DNA of 47,809 nucleotides from Butyrivibrio sp. NC3005 (GCF_000424545.1 NZ_KE384208.1:1-47809); one strand, 5' to 3'; positions 24,955-33,415 are shown, counted from the stretch's first letter. The notes: generated by a model from the letters alone, not told the origin. Program-made: numbers and translations.

Positions 24955-25814
24955 TGGGAGAAAAAATGCTGGGAATGCCTGTGGCAAAGGCATTAGATGA
25001 AAAGACTATTAAAATAGTTGAAAAATGTAAAAATAAAGGTATAACTCCAACGCTTGCTATTATAAGGGTTGGAGAAAGAAAAGATGATCTTGCCTATGAA
25101 AAGAGCGCTATAAAAAGGTGTGAAAAAGTTGGAATAAAAGTTATAAACATTATTCTTGCTAATGACTGCACACAGGAAGAATTATTATCTAAAATTAAAA
25201 AAGCAGGCGATGACGAGAATATACATGGAATACTTCTTATGCGACCGCTTCCAAAGCATTTAAATGAATATGAGGCCTGTGAAGCAGTTCCGGCTGCAAA
25301 AGATGTAGATGGAATTACCAAAGGTTCAATGGCAGCAGTTTACAGTGCAAAAAATTTGTCACAGATTGAGAATGGTTTTGCACCATGTACAGCAAGATCT
25401 GTTTTGGAAATTTTGCATTACTATAATGTGAATCTTGAAGGGAAAAAAGTTATAATAGTAGGCAGAAGTCTTGTTATAGGAAAGCCTGTTTCAATGCTTC
25501 TTCTTGGAGAAAATGCTACTACAGTAATATGCCATTCTTATACAAAGGATCTTGTAAATGAGGTTCAGAGTGGAGATATAGTTGTAGTTGCAATAGGAAA
25601 GGCTGAATTCATGGGGAAGGAAGCTTTTATGAATAATGCAGTAGTTGTTGATGTAGGTATTAACTATAGCGATGAGAAGCAGAAACTAGTTGGTGATGTA
25701 AGAACTGATGAAGTAATTGATAAAGTAAGCAAGATAACACCAGTACCTAATGGGGTAGGTAGTGTTACAACATCAGTACTTGCGTATCATACAGCTCTTG
25801 CAGCAGATAAATAA
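24954..25814 (+). CDS. folD: Methylenetetrahydrofolate dehydrogenase (FolD family, cyclohydrolase residues altered)
   Basis: It oxidises 5,10-methylene-THF to methenyl-THF with NAD(P)+. The 286-residue product has the FolD fold: substrate site Y48, Rossmann segment IIVGRSLVIGKPVSMLL, and the C-terminal PVPNGVGSVTTSVL. In typical bifunctional FolD the tyrosine is followed four residues later by a catalytic Lys and the GILVQLPLP motif supplies a Gln. Here the matching positions are A52 and M96 (GILLMRPLP), while the D119 position is kept. Loss of those residues predicts poor cyclohydrolase activity, consistent with fchA next to it. The start may be 24954 (coupled to fchA) or ATG 24966, which has GGGAG upstream. 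Confidence 0.9.
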   Translation: MGEKMLGMPVAKALDEKTIKIVEKCKNKGITPTLAIIRVGERKDDLAYEKSAIKRCEKVGIKVINIILANDCTQEELLSKIKKAGDDENIHGILLMRPLPKHLNEYEACEAVPAAKDVDGITKGSMAAVYSAKNLSQIENGFAPCTARSVLEILHYYNVNLEGKKVIIVGRSLVIGKPVSMLLLGENATTVICHSYTKDLVNEVQSGDIVVVAIGKAEFMGKEAFMNNAVVVDVGINYSDEKQKLVGDVRTDEVIDKVSKITPVPNGVGSVTTSVLAYHTALAADK

Positions 25815-25825
25815 GGGGTTATAAA

Positions 25826-27400
25826 GTGGCACATCGAGATAAATTTAGTAATTTTGAGCCTTCTGTTCAAGAACGTTTATTCGAACTTGAAAGTCTTCGT
25901 TTCGAAGAACCTGAAAAAGCAATGCAACTAGCCTATGAACTGGATGAAATTGCATTAAACAAAAGAGATGACGAGCTTATAGGGTATGCTGAGTTTTATA
26001 TTGGAGATGCAGCATATACTTTGTGTGATTTATCAAAATGTGTAAAGCATATCAGAAATGCCATAAAGTATTTTGAGAAAACAGGAAACTGGTATAAAAT
26101 AAGCGGTTGTTACAATTTACTTGGAGTACTGTTTGCCAATCAGGGAGATGTAGCGAATTCACTCACAAGTTTTGGTAACAGTTTAGAAATCAGCGAAAAG
26201 CATAAAGATATTTTTAGCGTGGCTCTTGTATATGAGAATTATTCTGAAGTATGCAGTAAATGTCAGAATTATGAAACAGCTCTTGCCTATGGACTTATGG
26301 CAAAAGAGACGATTTTTAAATGCAAAAATATCGAAAGATGGGATTATTATCTACTTCTTATTCAGATTACGATTGCAAATATCTATTTGAATTTAAAAAG
26401 ATATGATGAAAGTAAAAAAATACTTGATGAAATCGATGATTTACGAAAAGACAGTTCTTCCGTAGAAGTTGAATTTGACGAAAGAATTGTCAGATTGCTA
26501 TGGATGGCGAAATGTGATAAGACAAATGAATCAGAACAGCTTATCAAGGTTATGAAAGATTTTGATGAGTGTGTATGTTTAATAGATTTTTTTCCATATA
26601 TAAAATCATTGATGGAGTATCTCCTTGAAAAAAATGAACTTGAGTATTTAAAACACATTTTAGAAGTAATGGAAAAAGCTATTGATAAAGATGCTTATCC
26701 AGAAATTCAGCTTCAAATGTCAGATATAAAAGTTGAGCTTTTACTTCGGGCTAATGATAAAGCAAGGCTTCTTGAAGAAATGTTAAAATATAGAGAATAC
26801 TTTAGGCAATATAGAAAACAATCCAATTTGACGCTTGATTTTTTAATGAATCTTAAATATTCATTGGATAATATAAGTCAGGATAATAAGAGACTTTTAG
26901 AAAGTGTCAGCACAGATGATTTGACTGGTATTCTGAATAGAAGAGGAATAGATGAGCAGATTTCCAAGTTCTTTTTGCAATCTTCAAAAAGCAGGCAAAA
27001 CTTTGCTGTTGAAATGATGGATGTTGATCATTTCAAGGAAATAAATGATAACTATGGTCATGAAATGGGAGATAGATGCCTTAATCTTGTTGCAACTGTT
27101 CTTAATGATTTCAAAGATAGCAGATGTGTATGTGGAAGATATGGCGGAGATGAATTTATTATTGCTTTTCACAATATGACAGAAAATGAGATTCTGGAAG
27201 TTGGAAATAAAATAAGCGCAAATCTTCGAACAGAATCAAAAAAGCATAATATGCCTGTTGTAAAGGTCTCTCAGGGTATCTGTATTGGTATTCCTGATGC
27301 AACTAACAGCAGAATTAGGGATTATATAGTAACTGCTGATAAAGCGTTATATGAAAGTAAGAATACAGGTAGAGATGGTATAACGATTCAAACTGTTTAA
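25826..27400 (+). CDS. TPR-GGDEF protein (putative diguanylate cyclase)
   Basis: This 524-residue cytosolic protein has helical TPR-type repeats (about 20-340; for example GCYNLLGVLFANQGDVANSL-like units) and a C-terminal GGDEF domain (about 350-524). The domain carries DDLTGILNRRG, MDVDHFKEINDNYGHEMGD and an intact GGDEF signature at 440-444 (GRYGGDEF), so synthesis of c-di-GMP is plausible. The RxxD inhibitory site is not clearly present. The start is GTG 25826, with AAGGGG upstream. It lies 11 bases after folD and its stop overlaps larB (TAATG), so it is a true member of the fchA-folD-larBCE operon. A c-di-GMP enzyme in this company is unusual. Confidence 0.88.
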   Translation: MAHRDKFSNFEPSVQERLFELESLRFEEPEKAMQLAYELDEIALNKRDDELIGYAEFYIGDAAYTLCDLSKCVKHIRNAIKYFEKTGNWYKISGCYNLLGVLFANQGDVANSLTSFGNSLEISEKHKDIFSVALVYENYSEVCSKCQNYETALAYGLMAKETIFKCKNIERWDYYLLLIQITIANIYLNLKRYDESKKILDEIDDLRKDSSSVEVEFDERIVRLLWMAKCDKTNESEQLIKVMKDFDECVCLIDFFPYIKSLMEYLLEKNELEYLKHILEVMEKAIDKDAYPEIQLQMSDIKVELLLRANDKARLLEEMLKYREYFRQYRKQSNLTLDFLMNLKYSLDNISQDNKRLLESVSTDDLTGILNRRGIDEQISKFFLQSSKSRQNFAVEMMDVDHFKEINDNYGHEMGDRCLNLVATVLNDFKDSRCVCGRYGGDEFIIAFHNMTENEILEVGNKISANLRTESKKHNMPVVKVSQGICIGIPDATNSRIRDYIVTADKALYESKNTGRDGITIQTV

Positions 27401-28197
27401 TGGGGAAAAATATGGATGGAAAAAAGCTTAAAAAAATGCTTTATGATTACAAAGAGGGAAGTTTGTCTCTTGATAGTATTATGCTGGAACTAAAAAAACA
27501 ACCTTTTGAAGATTTAGGATTTGCTAAGCTTGATCACCATAGAGCTATTAGAAAAGGTATTGCTGAAGTGATTTATGGAGCGTCGAAAACGCCGGAGCAG
27601 ATTTTAGAAATTGCTTCGGCTATGTCTGCTTTCAGCAAAGAGACGATTCTTATTACGCGTATGTCCAAAGAGGCTGCTTTATATTGGAGAAATAATACTT
27701 CTTTGACACTAGAGTATGATGAAATTAGTAGTACAGGAATATGTGGGAAAGTTCCAAATGCAGACGGTCTGGGGAAAATAGCAGTTGTTACCGGAGGAAC
27801 AAGTGATATAAAAGTTGCTAAAGAGGCTGTAATTACAGCTAAAGCTTTCGGTAATGAGGTTGAAGAAATATATGATGTCGGAGTTGCCGGGATTCACAGA
27901 CTCTTTGCAAATCTTGACAAAATAATGTCTGCAAATGTAGTAATAGTTATAGCAGGCATGGAAGGTGCGCTTGCAAGTGTAGTGGGCGGACTTGTTGACT
28001 GTCCTGTTATTGCGGTTCCGACAAGTGTAGGTTATGGTGCAAATTTTGGAGGGTTATCAGCACTATTATCTATGCTTAATTCATGTTCTAGCGGAATAAG
28101 TGTAGTAAATATAGATAATGGCTTTGGAGCAGCGTATCAGGCAAGTCTTATTAATCATCCAAAGCATGGAGGTGCAAATGAAAACTTTGTATATTGA
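27400..28197 (+). CDS. larB: Nickel-pincer cofactor biosynthesis protein LarB
   Basis: LarB carboxylates and hydrolyses nicotinic acid adenine dinucleotide to give the dicarboxylated mononucleotide that starts synthesis of the nickel-pincer nucleotide of lactate racemase-type enzymes. The 265-residue product has a helical N-terminal region (about 5-85) and a PurE-like domain (about 120-265) with VVTGGTSDIKVAKEA, DVGVAGIHR, GMEGALASVVGGLVDCPVIAVPTSVGYG and a C-terminal CSSGISVVNIDNGFGAA. The start at 27400 is coupled to the GGDEF stop; ATG 27412 with GGGG upstream is an alternative. larC overlaps its end by 20 bases. Confidence 0.93.
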   Translation: MGKNMDGKKLKKMLYDYKEGSLSLDSIMLELKKQPFEDLGFAKLDHHRAIRKGIAEVIYGASKTPEQILEIASAMSAFSKETILITRMSKEAALYWRNNTSLTLEYDEISSTGICGKVPNADGLGKIAVVTGGTSDIKVAKEAVITAKAFGNEVEEIYDVGVAGIHRLFANLDKIMSANVVIVIAGMEGALASVVGGLVDCPVIAVPTSVGYGANFGGLSALLSMLNSCSSGISVVNIDNGFGAAYQASLINHPKHGGANENFVY

Positions 28198-29542
28198 GTG
28201 TAATATGGGGGCTGCTGGCGATATGCTTGCAGCATCGTTACTTGATTTATTACCAAAAGAAAAACAGGACTATGTTATTCAGAAACTTAATAGTTTGATA
28301 CCTTATAAGGTAAAAGTTATAAGAGATAGAACTAAAAAATGCGGAATAGAAGGCTGCGGTTTTAGGGTTTTTGTAAATGACATAGAAGAACAGTCTGCAG
28401 ATGAGTATGAAGGTATTAATAATCAGAACAATTATGTCTATGACCATACTCATGAGCAAAGTTGTAATCATGATGAGCATACCCACAATCATGATGAGCA
28501 TACCCACAATCATGATGAGCATACCCACAATCATGATGGGCATAACCATAATCATGATGAACATAGCCATAATCATGATGACCACACTCATCACCATCAT
28601 CACACTAAAGTTTCAGATATTAAGCTAATTGTTGACAAAATGAAGCTTTCACCGCAGGTTCAGAATGATATAATCCAGATTTATAATTTAATAGCTAGGG
28701 CAGAAAGTACAGTACACGGAGAAAATATAGATAAAATCCATTTTCATGAAGTAGGAGAATATGATGCTATCTTTGATATTACAGCAGTGTGCCTACTTTT
28801 GAGTATGATTTCACCTGATAGAATAATCGTATCTCCAATACGAACAGGCTTTGGAAGTGTACATTGTCAGCATGGAATTTTACCTGTTCCTGCACCTGCA
28901 ACGCAGTATCTTTTAGAAAACATCCCAACATATCAGGGAAATATAGAGGGAGAAATGTGTACTCCAACGGGTGCAGCTATTTTGAAATATTTTGCTGATG
29001 ATTTTGGCCAAAGGCCGGTTATGATTGTTGAAAAAACTGGTTACGGAATGGGCAAGAAAGACTTTGAATCAGCAAATTGTGTAAGAGCAATGTTGGGAGA
29101 AGAACAGTCAGTAAATGATGAAAAAAGTGACAAGATTATAAAACTTGAGGCTAATATAGATGATATGACTGCTGAAGAGCTTGGTTTTGCTATGTCTATG
29201 CTGTTTGAAAATGGAGCAAGAGAAGTTTATACATCACCTGTTTTTATGAAGAAAAATAGGCTGGGAACACTTCTAAGTGTCTTGTGTCTTGTAGAAGACA
29301 GGGAGAAAATTGTTAAATCTATTTTCAAATACACTACGACAATCGGCATGAGAGAAATTGAGTGTAACAGATATGTTCTAGACAGAGAAATAGAAGTATC
29401 AGGGAAAACTACCGGTGAAGTCAGAATAAAGAAAAGCTGCGGATATGGAGTTGTAAGGGAAAAGTCTGAGTATGATGACATTGAAAGAATTGCACGTGAA
29501 ACCGGAAAATCTTTCAGGGAAGTGAAAAAATTGTATGAGTGA
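28178..29542 (+). CDS. larC: Nickel insertion protein LarC, single frame with His-rich insert
   Basis: LarC inserts nickel into the pincer nucleotide using CTP. The 454-residue product starts with CNMGAAGDMLAASLLD and holds the family motifs IHFHEVGEYDAIFDI and MCTPTGAAILKYF. Residues about 88-145 form a histidine-rich insert built of HTHNHDE-like units, expected to hold nickel. In Lactobacillus plantarum, larC is read by programmed frameshift as larC1 and larC2; here one open frame covers both parts. The start at 28178 has GGAGGTG upstream and lies inside larB. It overlaps larE by eight bases. No larA homologue is in the window, so the client enzyme lies elsewhere. Confidence 0.94.
   Translation: MKTLYIECNMGAAGDMLAASLLDLLPKEKQDYVIQKLNSLIPYKVKVIRDRTKKCGIEGCGFRVFVNDIEEQSADEYEGINNQNNYVYDHTHEQSCNHDEHTHNHDEHTHNHDEHTHNHDGHNHNHDEHSHNHDDHTHHHHHTKVSDIKLIVDKMKLSPQVQNDIIQIYNLIARAESTVHGENIDKIHFHEVGEYDAIFDITAVCLLLSMISPDRIIVSPIRTGFGSVHCQHGILPVPAPATQYLLENIPTYQGNIEGEMCTPTGAAILKYFADDFGQRPVMIVEKTGYGMGKKDFESANCVRAMLGEEQSVNDEKSDKIIKLEANIDDMTAEELGFAMSMLFENGAREVYTSPVFMKKNRLGTLLSVLCLVEDREKIVKSIFKYTTTIGMREIECNRYVLDREIEVSGKTTGEVRIKKSCGYGVVREKSEYDDIERIARETGKSFREVKKLYE
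28466..28591 (+). repeat. 21-bp tandem repeats within larC
   Basis: Six consecutive 21-bp units code for NHDEHTH-like heptads. Units 1-3 (28466-28528) are identical; units 4-6 diverge mainly at third codon positions and a few residues (G for E, N or S for T). A run of His codons follows. The identical first units point to recent slippage or duplication. Confidence 0.92.
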
Positions 29543-30395
29543 AATTAAAAACATTATTTTTAATGATGATTTGGTTAAAAGTGATATTTTTGATAAATAT
29601 ATAAGACTTGAAGATGAACTTAGACAATTACATAAAGTTGCGATTGCCTTTTCAGGAGGAGTAGACTCGACTTTTTTACTAAATACGGCAAAAAAAGTAT
29701 TGGAGAAAAATGTACTAGCGATTACACTTGTAACAGACGCTTTTCCGAAAAACGAAAAAGAATTTGCAAAAAAGTTCTGCAGAGAAAATAACATAGAGCA
29801 GATAGAACTTAATATAGATATCTTCGAAGTGGATGAATTTGCAGAAAATACTAAGGATAGATGTTATTACTGCAAAAAGAATATGTTTGAAAAAATACTT
29901 TTGGCAGCAAAAGAAAAAGGATTTGACATAGTCTGTGAAGGGTCAAATCAAAGTGACATGAGTGATTATAGACCTGGATTAAAAGCACTTGAAGAACTTT
30001 GTATATATAGTCCATTACGAAAAGCTTTATTATTAAAAGATGAGATAAGGCAATTATCAAAGAAAGACGGTATTTTAATTTGGGATAAACCGTCTTTTGC
30101 ATGTCTTGCATCAAGAGTTATGTATGGTGAAAGAATCACCAAAGAAAAACTTGAAAAAATAGGTTATTGTGAAAAGGTTTTGCTAGAACTTGGTTTTAAA
30201 CAATACCGCGTAAGAATGCATGGGAATCTTGCAAGAATAGAAATTTATAAAGAAGATTTTGGCAGGATTCTGGAAGAAGATGTCAGGATGAAAATAATGA
30301 GTTCATTTCAAAAGGCGGGATTTACGTATGTGACTCTTGATATGCAGGGATTCAGGTCTGGCAGTATGAACGATATGCTTACGATAAGAGCGTAA
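29535..30395 (+). CDS. larE: Sulfur insertion protein LarE, probable iron-sulfur type
   Basis: LarE adenylates the carboxylates of the pincer precursor and replaces them with thiocarboxylates. The 286-residue product has the PP-loop S40-GGVDS-45, the segment EGSNQSDMSDYRPG, and SFACLASRVMYG with C190, equivalent to the sulfur-donor cysteine of L. plantarum LarE. C110 and C113 in DRCYYCKKN add a CxxC, giving the three-cysteine set of LarE proteins thought to bind a [4Fe-4S] cluster and work catalytically rather than sacrifice the cysteine. It is the last gene of the operon; its start overlaps the larC stop (ATGAGTGA). Confidence 0.93.
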   Translation: MSEIKNIIFNDDLVKSDIFDKYIRLEDELRQLHKVAIAFSGGVDSTFLLNTAKKVLEKNVLAITLVTDAFPKNEKEFAKKFCRENNIEQIELNIDIFEVDEFAENTKDRCYYCKKNMFEKILLAAKEKGFDIVCEGSNQSDMSDYRPGLKALEELCIYSPLRKALLLKDEIRQLSKKDGILIWDKPSFACLASRVMYGERITKEKLEKIGYCEKVLLELGFKQYRVRMHGNLARIEIYKEDFGRILEEDVRMKIMSSFQKAGFTYVTLDMQGFRSGSMNDMLTIRA

Positions 30396-30869
30396 AATTT
30401 GAACAAATAGCCAAAAATAATATTTAACGAATTAAAGTGTTGACGCATAAGGAAAAATAATTTAAAATAAGTCTGTCTTTGTGCAAAAAACATTTGTGTT
30501 CGTATGAAATACATATTTTGTATGAAGCAAAAAGGTATGACTTCTTGTCAACTTCATTCAGAAACTCGCATTTACTGCGAGTTTCGTGAGAACAAAAGTC
30601 AAGCGGCAAACTGGTCCAAGGCGAAGCCTTTTTAAATGGCCAGTTTGCGTAGTTTTTGGAACGTAGTGACAAAAATCTATGACTTCTTGCTGAGATTTAG
30701 GATAATCATCAGCAAGAATCCTGCTTCGCAGGACAAAATTTGTCTTGACGACAAATTTTGGTCTGGTACGGTTATTGATTTTCCTGATGAAAACAATAAC
30801 CTATGCTGCTGACTTTTAAATATGAGCTGGTAGCAATAAATATTAAAATGCAGTGAGGAGAGATTTATT
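30396..30869 (+). other. Intergenic region between larE and the aminotransferase gene
   Basis: The first 140 bases are AT-rich with no clear terminator or gene. Bases 30536-30802 hold the composite hairpin repeat described separately. The final stretch carries the ribosome site GAGGAGAG ahead of the aminotransferase start; no confident promoter was seen. Confidence 0.6.
30536..30802. repeat. Composite hairpin repeat (modules A, B and C)
   Basis: A chain of hairpins fills this stretch. Module A (30536-30676) has AACTCGCA/TGCGAGTT and AAACTGG/CCAGTTT stems with an inner AGGC-GAA-GCCT hairpin. Module B (30677-30768) has CTTGCTGA/TCAGCAAG, TCCTGC-TTC-GCAGGA and CAAAATTTGTC/GACAAATTTTG stems. Module C (30770-30801) has GGTTATTG/CAATAACC around TTTTC/GAAAA. 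Module A recurs at 1-72 and 36698-36834, B at 47719-47809, and C, inverted, at 37033-37066. No transposase is present, so it is a non-autonomous or REP-like family. Confidence 0.85.
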
Positions 30870-32207
30870 ATGAAAGCTTATGCCGAGATGACTAAGGAAG
30901 AGCTTGCAAGTGAATACGAGCAGCTGAAAAAAGTTTACAAAAAATATCAGGGGATGGAGCTTAACCTGAACATGGCTCGTGGTAAGCCATGTAAAGAACA
31001 GCTTGATATTTCCATGGAAATGATGGATGCACTTAATTCTGAGGCTGACCTTACTTGTGAAGATGGTACAGACTGCCGAAACTATGGTGTTCTGGATGGT
31101 ATTCAGGAGTGTAAGGAACTTATGGGTGCTATGATGGAAAATGATCCAGATAACATCATTATTTTCGGTAACTCCTCTCTTAATGTTATGTTTGACACTG
31201 TTTCAAGAGCTTATTCTCACGGTATTATGGGAAATACTCCTTGGTGCAAACTCGATAAAGTTAAATTTCTTTGTCCTGTTCCAGGATATGACAGACATTT
31301 TGGAATTACAGAGTATTTCGGATTCGAGATGATTCCTGTTCCTATGACTCCAGAAGGACCAGATATGGATGTTGTTGAAAAGTATGTCAATAATGATCCG
31401 GCAGTAAAAGGAATCTGGTGTGTTCCTAAATATTCTAATCCTCAGGGATATTCTTGTTCTGACGAAACAGTTCGCCGTTTTGCAAGACTTACTCCTGCGG
31501 CAAACGATTTCAGAATATTCTGGGATAATGCGTATGGCGTACATCACTTATATGATGAGCGTCAGGATTATCTTATAGAGATTCTTCAGGAGTGTAAGAG
31601 AGCAGGACATCCAGATATGGTATATAAGTTTGCTTCAACTTCTAAAATTACATTCCCTGGAAGCGGAATCTCGGCTATAGCTACATCTCTTAATAACATG
31701 AAAGACATCAAGAGCACAATGACTCATCAGACAATTGGTCATGATAAAGTTAACCAGCTCCGTCATGTTAGATTCTTCAAAAATATGGAAGGCATTCGCC
31801 AGCATATGAGAAAGCATGCTGCGATAATTAGACCTAAGTTTGAAGCAATCGAAGAAATCTTCGATACAGAGCTTTCAGGACTTGGAATTGGTTCATGGAC
31901 TAAACCAAACGGTGGATATTTTATAAGCTTTGATGGCCTTGAAAATACAGCAAAAGAAATTGTAGCATATGCTAAGAAAGCAGGTGTTACTCTTACAGAT
32001 GCAGGAGCTACATGGCCTTATCACAAGGATCCACATGATAACAATATACGTATTGCACCAACATATCCAACACTTGATGATATCAAAATTGCTGCCAAGT
32101 TGTTTACTGTTTGCGTAAAGCTTGTTTCTGCTAAGAAAATTCTTGAAGAAAAAACTTCAGATGTTGTAGTTGAAAAAGAAGATAATAAAGAGAAAAAAGC
32201 TAATTAA
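30870..32207 (+). CDS. Class I aminotransferase, MocR-type aminotransferase family
   Basis: This is a PLP-dependent transaminase; a member of the group annotated as aspartate or alanine-glyoxylate-type aminotransferases. The 445-residue product has NMARGKPC near the N-terminus, a PLP-binding segment FGNSSLNVM, the YSNPQGYSCSD motif, DNAYGVHHL, and the Schiff-base lysine K259 in ASTSKITFPGSG, followed by GGYFISF and an NNIRIAPTYPTLDD end. A charged C-terminal tail (about 425-445, rich in Lys and Glu) is poorly conserved. GAGGAGAG precedes the ATG. The substrate cannot be fixed from sequence, but aspartate is likely. It converges with the ImmA-like gene 22 bases away without an obvious terminator. 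Confidence 0.88.
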   Translation: MKAYAEMTKEELASEYEQLKKVYKKYQGMELNLNMARGKPCKEQLDISMEMMDALNSEADLTCEDGTDCRNYGVLDGIQECKELMGAMMENDPDNIIIFGNSSLNVMFDTVSRAYSHGIMGNTPWCKLDKVKFLCPVPGYDRHFGITEYFGFEMIPVPMTPEGPDMDVVEKYVNNDPAVKGIWCVPKYSNPQGYSCSDETVRRFARLTPAANDFRIFWDNAYGVHHLYDERQDYLIEILQECKRAGHPDMVYKFASTSKITFPGSGISAIATSLNNMKDIKSTMTHQTIGHDKVNQLRHVRFFKNMEGIRQHMRKHAAIIRPKFEAIEEIFDTELSGLGIGSWTKPNGGYFISFDGLENTAKEIVAYAKKAGVTLTDAGATWPYHKDPHDNNIRIAPTYPTLDDIKIAAKLFTVCVKLVSAKKILEEKTSDVVVEKEDNKEKKAN

Positions 32208-32229
32208 TTCTATTGTTTGGTATTCTGAG

Positions 32230-32736
32230 TTATTTTAGAAAATCATTTCTGGTTTCCGGAATATTAAAATTGTATCCTTGCTTATGAAGAATTGAAACTT
32301 TGATGGCAATAAGGTTGGGATCGGTATACAGACTTTGTGCAATAGACTGTATACCGAGACCTTCATATATATTTTCAAGAAGTTCTTCTGTGTTTATAGA
32401 TATTTCAGCAGCGAAAAGATTGGCTTCATATTCCATTCTGCTGTTTTGCTTGGTGAAAAGATCAGATTCTGTAAAAAAATCCGCATAATCCCTATGAAGT
32501 CTATCATGACCAATTTCGTGAAGAAGTACAATTTTGCGCATAACAACAGAAAGGTCACTTTTTATAAAAATAAAAGGAACCCCAGAGATAATTTTATAGA
32601 CACCTTTTTGAGATTTGAATTCAACATCTTTTATATGAATACCAAGATACTCAGCAAGGACGTTAGGATCAGTTGATCCGGCGTCCTCTACTAATATCTT
32701 AGCCATACTTATTATTTGGTCATCATGATGATACAT
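32230..32736 (-). CDS. ImmA/IrrE-family metallopeptidase
   Basis: This is a cytosolic zinc peptidase that probably cleaves its partner repressor to switch genes on. The 168-residue product has the HExxH motif in LLHEIGHDRLH (about 73-83) with a downstream glutamate in MEYEANLFAAE, the third zinc ligand region of the family. It follows the XRE regulator by five bases, has only a weak ribosome site, and is probably translated by coupling. ImmR/ImmA pairs are typical of integrative elements such as ICEBs1, but no integrase or att site is visible here, so this is an orphan or chromosomal stress pair. Confidence 0.88.
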   Translation of the reverse strand: MYHHDDQIISMAKILVEDAGSTDPNVLAEYLGIHIKDVEFKSQKGVYKIISGVPFIFIKSDLSVVMRKIVLLHEIGHDRLHRDYADFFTESDLFTKQNSRMEYEANLFAAEISINTEELLENIYEGLGIQSIAQSLYTDPNLIAIKVSILHKQGYNFNIPETRNDFLK

Positions 32737-32741
32737 ATTTT

Positions 32742-33140
32742 TTATTTTCTTTTTCGATTTGTGAGAGTGGCTTTTTTAGCTTCAATATAGGCTTCCTGAA
32801 CAGCAATCATTAATGTGTCCATATCTTCTTCGCTCATAGTACCACCTGCGAATAATCCAGTGAGCTCAGAAACAAGTTCATCAGCTTCTCTGGCAGCATC
32901 GGTATCAAAATTATCTTTGACATCGAGAATGAATCTGTCATCATTTGTAGCTAGAGCCTGAGGTGTCGTTTTTAAAACTTCAGCAAGTTTAATTACAATC
33001 TTGCTGGAACGGGGAATGCTAAAACCTGTCTCATAAGATGAAATAGTACGTTGTGCGATACCGGTTAGATTAGCAAGTTCCTGTTGTGACAAGTGAAGGC
33101 TTTTGCGAGCCTGTTTAATGTTTTCTCCAAAAGAGCGCAT
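32742..33140 (-). CDS. XRE-family repressor, ImmR-like
   Basis: This 132-residue DNA-binding protein has an N-terminal helix-turn-helix (about 4-60): FGENIKQARKSLHLSQQELAN, GIAQRTISSYETG and KLAEVLKTTPQAL. The C-terminal part is acidic and helical, and could be the cleavage or dimer region. The start at 33140 has GGGAGG seven bases upstream; an in-frame start at 33179 lies before that site. With the ImmA-like peptidase just downstream it forms a repressor/anti-repressor pair. Its operator is unknown; the 33141-33410 region contains AT-rich sequence with short inverted stretches but no clear palindrome. Confidence 0.87.
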   Translation of the reverse strand: MRSFGENIKQARKSLHLSQQELANLTGIAQRTISSYETGFSIPRSSKIVIKLAEVLKTTPQALATNDDRFILDVKDNFDTDAAREADELVSELTGLFAGGTMSEEDMDTLMIAVQEAYIEAKKATLTNRKRK

Positions 33141-33415
33141 AAATAATCCTCCCAAGGTGGTGTTACAGTCAAATTGCATATATAAATAACAAAGCGTTAA
33201 ATATGATTGTTAGAAAAAAACATGCTAAGCTAATAGTAATGTCATGTGCTTGAAAAGTCAATAGAATTATGGAAAAATGGGTATATAAAGAATACTTGTG
33301 GAGTTTTTATGCTTTTTTAGCAATTTGTTTTCTTGAATTCAATATCTATTTTGAGGGGCAAAAAATGCTTTTTAATAAAAAAACTAACAAAAAAATCTTT
33401 TTTTAATAATAAAAG
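33141..33415 (+). other. AT-rich intergenic region between the repressor and topA
   Basis: No gene is supported. The DNA is very AT-rich, with long A and T runs around 33360-33415 directly upstream of the topA promoter, resembling an UP-element or curved DNA. The promoter of the minus-strand repressor pair must lie in the first part but could not be fixed. Confidence 0.5.

Noticed and set aside
28466..28591. Regular 21-bp repeats as a CRISPR array
   Set aside because: There are no spacers: units are contiguous, in frame, and code for a histidine-rich stretch of LarC.
28250..28603. Met/Ile-rich minus-strand frame opposite the larC repeats
   Set aside because: It is the antisense reading of His codons (ATG complements CAT); low complexity and no ribosome site.
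30424..30672. Minus-strand open frame with a counterpart at 36690-36890 of very similar sequence
   Set aside because: Both are read through module A of the dispersed repeat. Their similarity reflects conserved hairpin DNA; there is no ribosome site, and the flanks diverge at once.
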